A DNA stretch of 64,000 nucleotides, taken from contig NZ_CP013377.1 in assembly GCF_001718415.1 (NCBI RefSeq), forward strand, positions 1-64,000, read 5' to 3'. Both the position numbers and the translations under genes were made by a program. Below are positions 50,159-59,477 of the stretch, piece after piece (position 1 is the first letter of the stretch; every line of letters starts with the position of its first letter). Under the pieces are notes generated by a model that made no database searches, was not told the origin of the DNA, and saw nothing but the letters and a program-made list of their open reading frames with translations. The DNA is from Burkholderia pseudomultivorans (GTDB taxonomy: Bacteria; Pseudomonadota; Gammaproteobacteria; Burkholderiales; Burkholderiaceae).

Positions 50159-50566
50159 TCAGGCCGCGACGCTTTGTGTGCCGGCGCGGGCGATCTGCGC
50201 ATCCTGTTCGGACTTTACGCCAGACACGCCGATTGCGCCCGCAATCCGGCCGCCGACCGTGACCGGCACGCCGCCTTCGAGCAAGCCCGTCAGCGGCGCG
50301 CTGAGAAACGCGGTGCGGCCGTTGTTGATCATATCCTCATAGGCTTTCGTTTCGCGGCGGCCGAGCGCCGCCGCGCGCGCCTTCTCCTGCGCGATGCTCG
50401 CGCTCGCGGGCGACGCGCCGTCGAGGCGTGCGAACGCAAGCAGGTGGCCGCCGTCGTCGACGATCGCGATCGACACGCACCAGCCGTGGCGCTCGGCTTC
50501 CGCGCGGGCGGCGGCGAGCATGCGGTCGGCGTCGGCGAATTCGAGTTCGGGTTTCGTCTGCATCAT
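50159..50566 (-). CDS. glcG: GlcG/HbpS-family protein
   Basis: This 135-residue protein of the GlcG/HbpS (DUF336) family has the typical core [37 protein letters not shown] and the end [32 protein letters not shown]. The family includes haem-binding HbpS and the glycolate-operon protein GlcG of unknown function. Here it lies between glcF and glcB, as glcG does in E. coli. Start codons ATG 50566 and 50563 are adjacent; GGAGGAAC precedes them. Confidence 0.9.
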   Translation of the reverse strand: MMQTKPELEFADADRMLAAARAEAERHGWCVSIAIVDDGGHLLAFARLDGASPASASIAQEKARAAALGRRETKAYEDMINNGRTAFLSAPLTGLLEGGVPVTVGGRIAGAIGVSGVKSEQDAQIARAGTQSVAA

Positions 50567-50585
50567 GTTCCTCCGCAATCCGCGG

Positions 50586-51806
50586 TCAGTTGACGAGCCG
50601 GTCGTCGACCAGCTCGATCCAGTGGCGCACGGGCGTGCGGCCCGCGCCGTTCAGGTGAGTCTGGCAGCCGACGTTGGCCGTGACAATCAGGTCCGGCCGC
50701 GCGGCTTCGAGCGCGTCGAGCCGGTTGTCGCGCAGCTTCGTCGCGAGTTCGGGCTGCGTCAGCGAATAGGTGCCGGCCGAGCCGCAGCAGAGATGGCCGT
50801 CGGCGACCGGCGTCAGGTCGAAGCCGAGCCGTGCCAGGATCCGCTCGACCGCGCCGCCGAGGCGCTGCGCATGCTGCAGCGTGCACGGGCAGTGCACCGC
50901 GATGCGGCGCGGCGCCTGCGCGGCGAGCGCAGCGAGCGGTTCCGCCGCGATCACTTCCGCGAGGTCGCGTGCGAGCGCGCTGACGCGGCGCGCCTTGTCC
51001 GCATACGCGGGGTCGGAGCGCAGCAGGTCGCCGTACTCCTTGACGAAGGCGCCGCAGCCGCTGGCCGTCAGCACGATCGCTTCGGCGCCGGCCTCGATCG
51101 CCGGCCACCACGCGTCGATGTTGCGCCGTGCGCGGTCGAGGCCCGCGTCCTGCGCGTTCAGGTGGTATTCGGTCGCGCCGCAGCAGCCGGCCTCGCGCGC
51201 CGGCGTCACGCTGATGCCGAGCCGGTCGAGCACGCGCGCGGCGGCCGCATTGGTGTTCGGCGACAGCGCCGGCTGCACGCAGCCTTCCAGCATCAGCACG
51301 CGTCGCGCATGGCGCGGCGCCGGGCGCGGCGCAGCCGCGGGTACGGCGGCCGGAATCTTGTCCTGCAGCGTGCCGGGCAACAGCGGGCGCAGCGCGCGGC
51401 CGGCCTTCAGCAGCGCGGCGAACGTAGCGGGGCGTGGCACCACGTGGCGCAGCCCCGCGCGCAGCAGCCGCTCACGCGCGGGTCGCTGCGCGCGTTTCTC
51501 GGCTTCCGCGCGGCCGATGTCGAGCAGCGTGTGGTAGCGCACGCCGGACGGGCAGGTCGTTTCGCAGTTGCGGCACGCGAGGCAGCGGTCGAGGTGCTGC
51601 TGCGTGCGTTCGCCGCACGCCTCGCCTTCGAGCATCTGCTTGATCAGGTAGATGCGGCCGCGCGGCCCGTCGAGTTCGTTGCCGAGCACCTGGTAGGTCG
51701 GGCAGGTCGCGTTGCAGAAGCCGCAGTGCACGCACGCGCGCAGGATCGCTTCCGCTTCGTCGGCCCGGGCGAGGGCCTTGCTTGCTTCGCTGAGATTGGT
51801 TTGCAT
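50586..51806 (-). CDS. glcF: Glycolate oxidase iron-sulfur subunit GlcF
   Basis: This 406-residue subunit carries two 4Fe-4S cluster motifs in the N-terminal part (CVHCGFCNATCPT near 25-37, and CLACRNCETTCPSG near 76-89). Two CCG-type domains follow (GCCGATEYH and LCCGSAGTYSLTQPELA), which pass electrons from the flavin subunits to the quinone pool. It lies 25 bp after glcE in the operon. All cluster cysteines are present. Confidence 0.95.
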   Translation of the reverse strand: MQTNLSEASKALARADEAEAILRACVHCGFCNATCPTYQVLGNELDGPRGRIYLIKQMLEGEACGERTQQHLDRCLACRNCETTCPSGVRYHTLLDIGRAEAEKRAQRPARERLLRAGLRHVVPRPATFAALLKAGRALRPLLPGTLQDKIPAAVPAAAPRPAPRHARRVLMLEGCVQPALSPNTNAAAARVLDRLGISVTPAREAGCCGATEYHLNAQDAGLDRARRNIDAWWPAIEAGAEAIVLTASGCGAFVKEYGDLLRSDPAYADKARRVSALARDLAEVIAAEPLAALAAQAPRRIAVHCPCTLQHAQRLGGAVERILARLGFDLTPVADGHLCCGSAGTYSLTQPELATKLRDNRLDALEAARPDLIVTANVGCQTHLNGAGRTPVRHWIELVDDRLVN

Positions 51807-51831
51807 CGTCGGTTCGCTTCGGCGTTCGGCG

Positions 51832-52908
51832 TCAGAATTCGGCGTACAGGCGCCCGGGGTTGAAGATCGCGTGCGGGTCGAGCTGCGCCTTGAGCTGCCG
51901 ATGCACGCGCAGCAGCGCGGGCGGCAGCGGCTGGAACGGCGCGTCCGTCACGCCGCGGGTGAAGCAGGTCGCGTGGCCGCCCGCCTGCGCGGCGAACCGC
52001 TGCACGTCGGCCGGCGCGGCGTCGGTCTTCAGCCAGCGCTGCGCACCACCCCAGTCGACCAGCCGCGCGCCCGGCAGCGTGTCGAGCGGCGCGGCGGCCG
52101 GCACCGACACGCGCCACAGCGGGCGCGGATCGTCGAAGAACGGCAGCGCGAGGTCGCGCAACCGCGACCAGAACGCGTCGTCGTCCGCGCGGTCGCCGCC
52201 GATCGTGTCGCGCGCGGCCCGCACCGAGCCCGTGCCACCCTCGACGCGCACCCGCAATACGCCGTCGACATGGCACGCGCCCGCGAGCGGCAGGCCCGCG
52301 CGGCGCCACGCGGCGACGCGCTGCACGGCGTCGTCCGCATCGAGCGCCAGCGCGAGGTCGCAGGTCGCGCGCGGCTTCGGCAGCACCTTCAGTGAGACCT
52401 CGGTCACCACGCCGAGACAGCCGAAGCTGCCGGCGAGCAGGCGCGACACGTCGTAGCCGGCGACGTTCTTCATCACCTCGCCGCCGAAGCGCAGGTGCTT
52501 CGCCTCGCCCGTGATCACGCGGCAGCCGAGCACGAAGTCGCGCACCGCGCCGGCCCACGGACGGCGCGGGCCCGACAGCGCGGCCGCGAACATCCCGCCG
52601 ACCGTCGCCGCGCCGTCGAACGACGGCGGCTCGCACGGCAGCATCTGCCCGGCTGCGTCGAGCGCGGCTTCCAGATCGACGAGCGGCGTGCCCGCGCGCG
52701 CGGTGACGACGAGCTCGGTCGGGTCGTAGCCGACGATGCCGCGATGCGCGCGCGTGTCGAGCGTGCGGCCCGCGGGTTCGGCGGTGCGGCCGAGAAACGC
52801 CTTCGTGCCGCCGCCGCGGATCTGCAGCGGCTGGCGATCGTGGATCACGGCGGCGACCTGGGCGATCAGCGCCGCGCTGTCGTCGATCGATTCGAATTCG
52901 CGTCGCAT
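51832..52908 (-). CDS. glcE: Glycolate oxidase subunit GlcE (FAD-binding)
   Basis: This 358-residue protein of the FAD-linked oxidase (PCMH) family is the second flavin-type subunit of glycolate oxidase. The FAD-binding part has LQIRGGGTKAFLG (about 29-41), PCEPPSFDGAATVGGMFAAALSGPRRP and RFGGEVMKNVAGYDVSRLLAGSFGCLGVVTEVSLKVLP. The end DPHAIFNPGRLY is the usual C-terminal signature. Its ATG overlaps the glcD stop (ATGA), so the two subunits are made in a coupled way. Confidence 0.95.
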   Translation of the reverse strand: MRREFESIDDSAALIAQVAAVIHDRQPLQIRGGGTKAFLGRTAEPAGRTLDTRAHRGIVGYDPTELVVTARAGTPLVDLEAALDAAGQMLPCEPPSFDGAATVGGMFAAALSGPRRPWAGAVRDFVLGCRVITGEAKHLRFGGEVMKNVAGYDVSRLLAGSFGCLGVVTEVSLKVLPKPRATCDLALALDADDAVQRVAAWRRAGLPLAGACHVDGVLRVRVEGGTGSVRAARDTIGGDRADDDAFWSRLRDLALPFFDDPRPLWRVSVPAAAPLDTLPGARLVDWGGAQRWLKTDAAPADVQRFAAQAGGHATCFTRGVTDAPFQPLPPALLRVHRQLKAQLDPHAIFNPGRLYAEF

Positions 52909-54407
52909 CAGAAGCGCTCCAGTTCGGGAAACGGCAGCTTGCCGTGATGGACGTGCATCGCGCCGAATTCGGCGCAGCGGTGCAGCGTCGGGATGTTCTT
53001 GCCGGGATTGAGCAGGCGCTGCGGATCGAACGCGGCCTTCACCGCGTGGAAGAACGCGATCTCGTCGGCGTCGAACTGCACGCACATCTGGTTGATCTTC
53101 TCGCGGCCGACGCCGTGCTCGCCGGTGATGCTGCCGCCCACCGCGACGCACAGTTCGAGGATCCGCCCGCCGAGCGCTTCCGCGCGATCGAGTTCGCCGG
53201 GCCGGTTCGCGTCGAACAGGATCAGCGGATGCATGTTGCCGTCGCCGGCGTGGAACACGTTCGCGACCGGCAGCCCGTATTCGGCGGACAGCGCGGCGAT
53301 GCCTTCGAGCACGCGCGGCAGCTCGCGGCGCGGGATCGTGCCGTCCATGCAGTAGTAGTCGGGCGACATGCGGCCGACCGCCGGGAACGCGTTCTTGCGG
53401 CCGGCCCAGAAGCGCTGGCGCTCGGCTTCGTCGCGCGCGACGCGGATCTCCGACGCGCCCGCTTGGCGCAGCAGCGCGGCGACGCGTTCCGCGTCTTCGT
53501 CGACATCGCTCGCCGCGCCGTCGAGTTCGCACAGCAGGATCGCCTGCGCGTCGACCGGGTAGCCCGCGTGGATGAAATCCTCGGCCGCGCGGATCGCGAG
53601 GTTGTCCATCATCTCGAGGCCGCCGGGAATCACGCCCGCGCCGATGATTCGCGCCACCGCGCCGCCGGCCGCGCCGACGTCGTCGAAGCTCGCCATCAGC
53701 ACCTTCACGCTAGGTGGCTTCGGCAGCAGCTTCACGGTTACTTCGGTGACGATGCCGAGCATCCCTTCCGAGCCGGTGAACAGCGCGAGCAGGTCGAAGC
53801 CGGGCGCGTCGAGCGCGTCGGCGCCGAGCGTCAGCGTGTCGCCGTCGATCGTCAGGATCTCGACCTTCAGGATGTTGTGCACCGTCAGCCCGTATTTCAG
53901 GCAATGCACGCCGCCCGCGTTTTCAGCGACGTTGCCGCCGATCGAGCAGGCGATCTGCGACGACGGGTCCGGCGCGTAGTAGAGCCCGTACGGCGCGGCC
54001 GCCTGCGAGATCGCGAGGTTGCGCACGCCGGGCTGCACGCGTGCGGTGCCGGCGTCGGGGTCGAGGTCGAGAATCCGGTTGAATTTCGACATCACGAGGA
54101 GGAGGCCTTTTTCGAGCGGCATCGCGCCGCCCGACAGCCCGGTGCCGGCACCGCGCGCGACCACCGGCACGCCGTGCGCGGCCGCGACGCGCAGCACCGC
54201 GCGCACCTGCTCGACCGTGTCGGGCAGCACGACGGCGAGCGGCACCGTGCGGTACGCGGCAAGGCCGTCGCATTCGAACGGCTTCAGCGCCTCGCGATCG
54301 TGCAGCACGTCGAGGCCGGGCGACGCCGCATGCAGCGCGGCGACGAGCGTGGCGCGGTCGACGGTCGCCAGCGGGCCGTCGATCCGTTCGTCGTAGGTGA
54401 AACTCAT
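52908..54407 (-). CDS. glcD: Glycolate oxidase catalytic subunit GlcD
   Basis: This 499-residue FAD-linked oxidase oxidises glycolate to glyoxylate. The FAD site includes VVARGAGTGLSGGAMP (about 83-98), DPSSQIACSIGGNVAENAGG and FTGSEGMLGIVTEVTVKLLP. The catalytic metal-binding end has HAGDGNMHPLILFD and GEHGVGREK near 430. ATG 54407 has GGAGAC upstream. It is the first gene of glcDEF-glcG-glcB and is divergent from glcC, with a GlcC operator 105 bp upstream. The longer open frame beyond this ATG has no coding character. Confidence 0.96.
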   Translation of the reverse strand: MSFTYDERIDGPLATVDRATLVAALHAASPGLDVLHDREALKPFECDGLAAYRTVPLAVVLPDTVEQVRAVLRVAAAHGVPVVARGAGTGLSGGAMPLEKGLLLVMSKFNRILDLDPDAGTARVQPGVRNLAISQAAAPYGLYYAPDPSSQIACSIGGNVAENAGGVHCLKYGLTVHNILKVEILTIDGDTLTLGADALDAPGFDLLALFTGSEGMLGIVTEVTVKLLPKPPSVKVLMASFDDVGAAGGAVARIIGAGVIPGGLEMMDNLAIRAAEDFIHAGYPVDAQAILLCELDGAASDVDEDAERVAALLRQAGASEIRVARDEAERQRFWAGRKNAFPAVGRMSPDYYCMDGTIPRRELPRVLEGIAALSAEYGLPVANVFHAGDGNMHPLILFDANRPGELDRAEALGGRILELCVAVGGSITGEHGVGREKINQMCVQFDADEIAFFHAVKAAFDPQRLLNPGKNIPTLHRCAEFGAMHVHHGKLPFPELERF

Positions 54408-54511
54408 CGTTTGTCTCCGTCTCCACCATGCAGGCGGCCGCGCAATGCGCGGCGCGCCGGATGGACGGCATTCTTGGCGGGTCGCGCAGGCCTGTCCAGA
54501 CGTGGCGTGCG

Positions 54512-54522
54512 TGGTCATACCA
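54512..54522. promoter_or_regulatory. GlcC operator, glcD-proximal copy
   Basis: TGGTCATACCA (4-3-4 palindrome TGGT-CAT-ACCA, the FadR-subfamily GntR pattern) lies within a 14-bp sequence identical to the second copy, GTGGTCATACCAGT (54511-54524). Confidence 0.7.
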
Positions 54523-54617
54523 GTTTTTCGGAAGGGGCCTTGAAACGGCTGACAAAATTGCCGTCAAACTGAATCAGGACAAGCGTTTGTGAGAAAATCG
54601 ACGCAGTCCGTCCAGAG

Positions 54618-54628
54618 TGGTCATACCA
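54618..54628. promoter_or_regulatory. GlcC operator, glcC-proximal copy
   Basis: An identical TGGTCATACCA lies 106 bp, close to ten helical turns, from the first copy, ending 2 bp before the glcC start codon. Binding here would block glcC itself, and both sites on one DNA face could allow looping. Confidence 0.7.
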
Positions 54629-54630
54629 GT

Positions 54631-55401
54631 ATGGAAATGCAGGAAAATCGCGGGCCGGCGCGGCACGTGGCCGACGTCGTCGCCGAGCGGATCGAGAAGC
54701 TGATCGTCGACGGCGTGCTGAAGGCAGGGCAGGCGCTGCCGTCCGAGCGGCGGCTGACCGAGAAGCTCGGCGTGTCGCGCACGGCCGTGCGTGAAGGAAT
54801 GAAGCTGCTGCGTGCGCGCGGGATCATCGACACGACGCACGGCAAGGGTTCGTTCGTCGCGAGCCTGACCCCGCAGCGCGAGATCACGCCGATGATGCAT
54901 CTGCTCGGCTCGCAGCCGCGCACGCTGTACGACCTGTTCGAGGTGCGCGGGATGCTGGAGGCCGAGGCCGCACGGCTCGCCGCGCTGCGCGGCACGCCGG
55001 CCGATTTCATCCTGATCGCGCGCCGCTACGAGGAGATGACCGCGGCCGACGCGCAGGACCTCGATCCGGCCGCGCGCGCAAAGCTCGACCACGCGTTCCA
55101 TCTGGCGATCTGCGAGGCGTCGCACAACCCGGTGCTCGTCAATACGCTGCAGTCGCTGACCGACCTGCTGCTCAGCTCGGTGTTCGCGTCGGTCAACAAT
55201 CTCTATCACCGCGAGCCGCTGAAAAAGCAGATCGACCGTCAGCACGCGCGGCTCTACAACGCGGTCACGGGCCGGCTGCCCGAGCAGGCGCGCAAGGCCG
55301 CGAGCGAGCATATCCGCCAGTGCGTCGAGTATCTGAGGGAGATCGAGCAGGAGGAGCAGCGGCTGGTGCGGTCGACGTTGCGGCTCGAAGGCTGGACCTG
55401 A
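54631..55401 (+). CDS. glcC: GntR-family (FadR subfamily) regulator of the glycolate operon
   Basis: This 256-residue regulator has an N-terminal winged helix (about 10-75: LPSERRLTEKLGVSRTAVREGMKLLRARGIIDTTHGKGSFV) and a C-terminal FCD ligand domain (about 90-230) with the metal-binding aspartate/histidines in LDHAFHLAICEASHNPVL and the ASEHIRQCVEYL helix. Its place, divergent from glcD, is that of GlcC, which activates the operon with glycolate. Two identical TGGTCATACCA sites lie in the gap, one touching its own ATG, so autoregulation is likely. Confidence 0.92.
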   Translation: MEMQENRGPARHVADVVAERIEKLIVDGVLKAGQALPSERRLTEKLGVSRTAVREGMKLLRARGIIDTTHGKGSFVASLTPQREITPMMHLLGSQPRTLYDLFEVRGMLEAEAARLAALRGTPADFILIARRYEEMTAADAQDLDPAARAKLDHAFHLAICEASHNPVLVNTLQSLTDLLLSSVFASVNNLYHREPLKKQIDRQHARLYNAVTGRLPEQARKAASEHIRQCVEYLREIEQEEQRLVRSTLRLEGWT

Positions 55402-55615
55402 CGATCGGGTGCGCGCCGCAGCTTCGGTTGACGAGCGTCATGCGCGTTTCGTCGCCTGAAAACGCCCGTCACATTGCTATGTCACACTGGAATCCATTTC
55501 TCCTGTGGCCTGCTGCCGCCCGCCTGCGGCGCGCGCCGGCCGCGTGCGCCGCAGCGCGTCGCGGAACGGCAGCGCACGAGCCGGCGCGCCACCTTTCCGA
55601 TACGGAGGACGTCGC

Positions 55616-56134
55616 ATGTCGAACCGGAACTCCGGCGACGGGCACGCTGCCCGTCCCGATCCCACCCAGGACGCGCGCCCGGACGACAGTCCGGCGCAGG
55701 CCGATGCGCAGCGCGATGCGCTGCTCGCGTTGCTGAACGAACTGCTGGAGGCGGAGCGCGCCGGCGCGCGCGTCGCGTCGGAGACGGCGGCGACGATCGG
55801 CGACCCCGAACTTCACCGGCTCGTCGCCGGCATCCGTCAGGACGAAGCACACTGGTGCGCGGTGCTGGTCGATGCGATCCGGTCGCTCGACGCGACGCCG
55901 ACGCATGCCACGGGCGCGTTCTACGAGAAGGCGATGGCGATCGACGATCTGCCGGAGCGGCTGGCGTTCCTGAATCGCGGGCAGCGGTGGGTCGTGCGGA
56001 AGTTGCAGGCCTTGCTGCCGACGCTCGACGATCCCGACCTGCACCGTGCGTTGACGCAGATGCTCGTGTCGCATGAGAAGAACCTCGGGGCGGTGGATGT
56101 GCGATTGCGGGAGAAAGGGGCGGGGCGGGTGTAG
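55616..56134 (+). CDS. Ferritin-like four-helix-bundle protein (DUF6306-like)
   Basis: This 172-residue protein has a disordered head of about 35 residues, then a helical bundle. Conserved-looking acidic residues lie in NELLEAERAGAR, RQDEAHWCAVLVDAI and LVSHEKNLGAVDVRL, spaced like the metal-binding Glu/His of ferritin-like folds. I place it near DUF6306/PA2169-type stress proteins by overall form, without certainty. ATG 55616 follows TACGGAGGAC, an excellent ribosome binding site. It stands alone after glcC; a terminator of the convergent sugar operon follows. Confidence 0.72.
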   Translation: MSNRNSGDGHAARPDPTQDARPDDSPAQADAQRDALLALLNELLEAERAGARVASETAATIGDPELHRLVAGIRQDEAHWCAVLVDAIRSLDATPTHATGAFYEKAMAIDDLPERLAFLNRGQRWVVRKLQALLPTLDDPDLHRALTQMLVSHEKNLGAVDVRLREKGAGRV

Positions 56135-56185
56135 CGACCGACGGTCAGCACCGGGGCCGGCGCGCGGCGAGACGTCCAGAAGCGC

Positions 56186-56208
56186 AAAAAAAGCCCGCCG
56201 AAGCGGGC
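56186..56208 (-). terminator. Intrinsic terminator of the sugar ABC operon
   Basis: On the minus strand GCCCGC-TTCG-GCGGGC (stable UUCG-type loop) is followed by seven T (56186-56192). Confidence 0.9.
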
Positions 56209-56256
56209 AACCTCTCGATGGGGAGAGTAAGAGACACCGAGACGGGCGGGCCCCGC

Positions 56257-57108
56257 TCAACCTTTGGTCGCACCGAACGTCAGCCCCGCCACAAAATGCT
56301 TCTGCATCGCGAAGAACATCGCGACCGACGGCAGCGCCGCCAGAATCGACCCGGCCGACACGAGGTTCCACGACGTCGTCCATTGTCCCTTGAGTGCGGC
56401 AACGCCCGCGGTAATCGGCGCGGCCTCGTCGCCTTGCGTCAGACACAGCGCCCAGAAGTAGTCGTTCCACACGAACGTGAACACGAGGATCGCCAGCGCG
56501 GCCAACGCCGGCCGGATCAGCGGCAGCACGATTCGCCAGAACACTGTCCACTCTCCCGCCCCCTCGATCCGCGCCGCCTCGATCAGCTCGAAAGGCAGCT
56601 GCTTGATGAAGTTACGCAGGAACAGCGTGCAGAACCCGGTCTGAAACGCGACGTGAAACAGGATCAGCGCCTCGACCGTATTGAACACGCCGAGCCGCAA
56701 CGACAGATCGCGCACCGGGATCATCAACACCTGCACCGGCACGAAATTCCCCGCAACGAACGTCCCGAACAGCGCCGTGCTGCCACGAAACCTGTACGTC
56801 GCCAGCGCAAATCCGGCCATCGCCGCCAGCGCGATCGAGCCGACGACGGACGGCACCGTGATCTGCACGCTGTTCCAGAAGTAATGCAGCATCGGCGACG
56901 TCGTCAGCGCATCGCGGTAGTTCTCGATCATCGAGAAATGTCGCGGCCAGCCCCAGTAGTGGCCTTCGACCAGTTCCTCGGTCGAGCGCACCGACGTGAC
57001 GAACACGGCGATCATCGGCAGCAGCCAGATCAGCAGCGCGACGGGCAGCGACAGCTTGTACAGCCGCCGCGAGACGGGCTTCCATTGGGCAACGGGAGTC
57101 GGAAACAT
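56257..57108 (-). CDS. Sugar ABC transporter permease, MalG/UgpE type
   Basis: This 283-residue inner-membrane permease has six predicted helices. The ATPase-contacting EAA loop is ELIEAARIEGAGEWTVFWRIVLPLIRP (about 190-216). It pairs with the MalF-type permease encoded 17 bp upstream. It is the last gene of a five-gene operon (ATPase, GH42 enzyme, binding protein, two permeases). Confidence 0.94.
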   Translation of the reverse strand: MFPTPVAQWKPVSRRLYKLSLPVALLIWLLPMIAVFVTSVRSTEELVEGHYWGWPRHFSMIENYRDALTTSPMLHYFWNSVQITVPSVVGSIALAAMAGFALATYRFRGSTALFGTFVAGNFVPVQVLMIPVRDLSLRLGVFNTVEALILFHVAFQTGFCTLFLRNFIKQLPFELIEAARIEGAGEWTVFWRIVLPLIRPALAALAILVFTFVWNDYFWALCLTQGDEAAPITAGVAALKGQWTTSWNLVSAGSILAALPSVAMFFAMQKHFVAGLTFGATKG

Positions 57109-57125
57109 GATGGCCACCGGTCGGG

Positions 57126-58082
57126 TTATTGCTCGTTGCGCAGCAGGCGGCGCAACTGGAACACGATGTAGACGAGCATGATCGCGAACAGCACGACCGC
57201 GATCGACGCGGAATAGCCGAGCCGGTAGTACTTGATCGCCTGGTCGTACATGTAATACGCGAGCACGGTCGAGCTTTCGAACGGGCCGCCGCCCGTCATC
57301 ACCGAGATCAGGTCGAAGCTGCGCAGCGCGCCGATCACCGTGACGACGATCGCCATGAAGGTCGTCGGCCGCAGTTGCGGCAGCACGACGTGCCAGAGCA
57401 GCGCGAAGCCGCGCGCGCCTTCCATCCGGGCCGCCTCGATCTGTTCCGGATTGAGCGACGTGAGGCCGGTGAGGTACAGGATCATGCAGTACGCGGTCTG
57501 CGGCCAGAGCGCGGCGAACACCACGCCGAACGTCGCGTAGCGCGCGTCGCCGAGCACCGGTATGCCGTGTCCGGCGATCAGCGCGAGCAGCCCGAAGGTC
57601 GGATCGTAGAACCACGAGAAGATCAGCCCGACGACCACACCCGACAGCACGAACGGCGCGAAGAACAGCGACTTCACGAGCCGGATGCCGGCCACCGCCT
57701 GGTTCAGGTACAGGGCGAGCGCGAGGCCGAGCGGCGGCGCGAGCATGAACAGCGCGAGCCAGATCACGTTGTTGCGCAGGGCGGTGTAGAAGGTCGGCGC
57801 ATGCAGCAGCTCGACGTAGTTCGCGACGCCGACGAAGGTGCGCTCGGTCATCCCGTCCCAGTTGTAGAGGCTCAGCCACAGCGTGGAGAGGATCGGCCAG
57901 ATCACATAGACGGCCACCATCGCGCAGGCAGGCGCGAGAAACAGCCACGCGGCGCGCCGTTGCCGCCGCACGGCGGGCGACGGGCGGCGCGCGGACGACG
58001 CGACGGCGGCGGCGCGCTGGCGCGTCGGCTCCGGGCGGCCGGCGGGCGATTCGAGCGGTCGGGACGAAATCGGACTGGACAC
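57126..58082 (-). CDS. Sugar ABC transporter permease, MalF/UgpA type
   Basis: This 318-residue permease has about six helices after a basic cytoplasmic head of 45 residues. The EAA loop is EQIEAARMEGARGFALLWHVVLPQLRP. The GTG start at 58082 is chosen because AGGAG lies 7 bp before it; the frame is open further upstream to 58148 but without such a site. It forms the channel with the MalG-type partner. Confidence 0.92.
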   Translation of the reverse strand: MSSPISSRPLESPAGRPEPTRQRAAAVASSARRPSPAVRRQRRAAWLFLAPACAMVAVYVIWPILSTLWLSLYNWDGMTERTFVGVANYVELLHAPTFYTALRNNVIWLALFMLAPPLGLALALYLNQAVAGIRLVKSLFFAPFVLSGVVVGLIFSWFYDPTFGLLALIAGHGIPVLGDARYATFGVVFAALWPQTAYCMILYLTGLTSLNPEQIEAARMEGARGFALLWHVVLPQLRPTTFMAIVVTVIGALRSFDLISVMTGGGPFESSTVLAYYMYDQAIKYYRLGYSASIAVVLFAIMLVYIVFQLRRLLRNEQ

Positions 58083-58152
58083 GGCAAGGCTCCTGAACGA
58101 GCGTACGAACGGACGGCCGCAGCGGCGCAACGCCGCCGCGCGGCCCACCGGC

Positions 58153-59412
58153 TTACTTCCTGTAGATCCGCTTGCGGGTCTGCTCGAGCTGCGCGAGCAC
58201 CGCGTCGAGCTGCGACGGGTTCGCGACGAACTGCTGCATCCCTTTCATCCCTTCGTCGGCCATTTCCTTGGTCATGTCGCGGTCGTAGAACTGCGCGACG
58301 CCGCCCTTGGTATCGGCGAGGATCCGGAAGCCGATGCGCGAGATCGGATCGGCCGGTTCGGGAGACTGGCTGTTGGCCGACAGCGAGCCGAGCCCTTCGG
58401 CGAGCTTCGCGCCCATCTCGGGCGTTTCGACGAATGCGAGGAAGGTGTGCGCGTCGGCCTTGTTCTTCGCCCTGGTCGGAATGTGCAGCGATTCGACCGG
58501 GCCGTCCTCGGCGGTCGGCACCTTCGGATCGATGATCGGGAAACGGAAGTAGCCCATTTCCGGCTTCACGTTCGGCGGGAAGCCGGCGGCGATGAAGGTA
58601 CCCATCAGCATCATCGCGGCCTTGCCCTGGAACAGGAATGGCTGCGCGCCGTCGAGATCGTAGGACAGCGCATTGTCGATGAAGTAGCCGTCGTCGATCA
58701 GCGATTTCCAGGCCGTGTAGACCTTCTTCACGCGCGGGTCGGTGTACGGCACGTCGCCGGCCATCAGCTGCTGGTGGAACGCGTTGCCGTTCAGGCGCAG
58801 GTCGAGATAGTCGAACCAGCCGGCGAGCGTCCACGCGTCGCGGCCGCCGACCGCCACCGGCGTGATGCCGGCCGCCTTCAGCTTCCTGCACGCGTCGAGA
58901 AACTGCTCCCACGTCTTCGGCTCGTCGGCGATGCCGACCTTGCGGAACAGGTCCTTGCGGTAGAACAGCCCCCACGAGTAATAGACGGTCGGCGCCGCGT
59001 ACTGCTTGCCGTTGTATGACGACGCGTCGCGCGTCGACGCGTACATCGCGCCCCAGCCGTTCTTCGCCCAGTCGCCGCTCAGGTCCTCGAACAGCCCGCG
59101 CTTCGCGTAGTACGCCATCCGCTCGCCGGCGTGCCAGTTCACCACGTCGGGCGCGACGGTCGTGAGCCACGCGGGCAACTGCACCTTGTACGCCTCCTCG
59201 TCGACGAAGGTCGCCTTCACGTCGATGTCGGGGTGCGCCTTGCGGAACGCGTCGAGCGTCGATTGCCACACGGCGCGCTGGCTTGCGCCCTTGAACGCGA
59301 TATTGATCGTCAGCGTGCCCGCATCGGCGGATGCGGCGAGGCCGAACGACGCGAGCGCGACGGCGGCCGCCGTGGCGAGCCGGGCAGCGAGGCGAAGGGA
59401 GCGATGGATCAT
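58153..59412 (-). CDS. Sugar ABC transporter substrate-binding protein
   Basis: This 419-residue family-1 (MalE-like) solute-binding protein has a signal peptide of about 31 residues (ending SADA-G). The mature part has TINIAFKGASQRAVWQSTLDAFRKAHPDIDV, and the ligand-hinge block is WGLFYRKDLFRKVGIADEPKTWEQFLDACRKLKAAGITP. With the GH42 enzyme in the same operon it probably binds beta-galactosides or galacto-oligosaccharides; the exact sugar is inference. Confidence 0.93.
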   Translation of the reverse strand: MIHRSLRLAARLATAAAVALASFGLAASADAGTLTINIAFKGASQRAVWQSTLDAFRKAHPDIDVKATFVDEEAYKVQLPAWLTTVAPDVVNWHAGERMAYYAKRGLFEDLSGDWAKNGWGAMYASTRDASSYNGKQYAAPTVYYSWGLFYRKDLFRKVGIADEPKTWEQFLDACRKLKAAGITPVAVGGRDAWTLAGWFDYLDLRLNGNAFHQQLMAGDVPYTDPRVKKVYTAWKSLIDDGYFIDNALSYDLDGAQPFLFQGKAAMMLMGTFIAAGFPPNVKPEMGYFRFPIIDPKVPTAEDGPVESLHIPTRAKNKADAHTFLAFVETPEMGAKLAEGLGSLSANSQSPEPADPISRIGFRILADTKGGVAQFYDRDMTKEMADEGMKGMQQFVANPSQLDAVLAQLEQTRKRIYRK

Positions 59413-59477
59413 GGGTGTCTCCAGTCCGATGTGTCGTTGTCGTGACCGGCGCGCGGCGGCGCCGGTGGGGTGATGCG

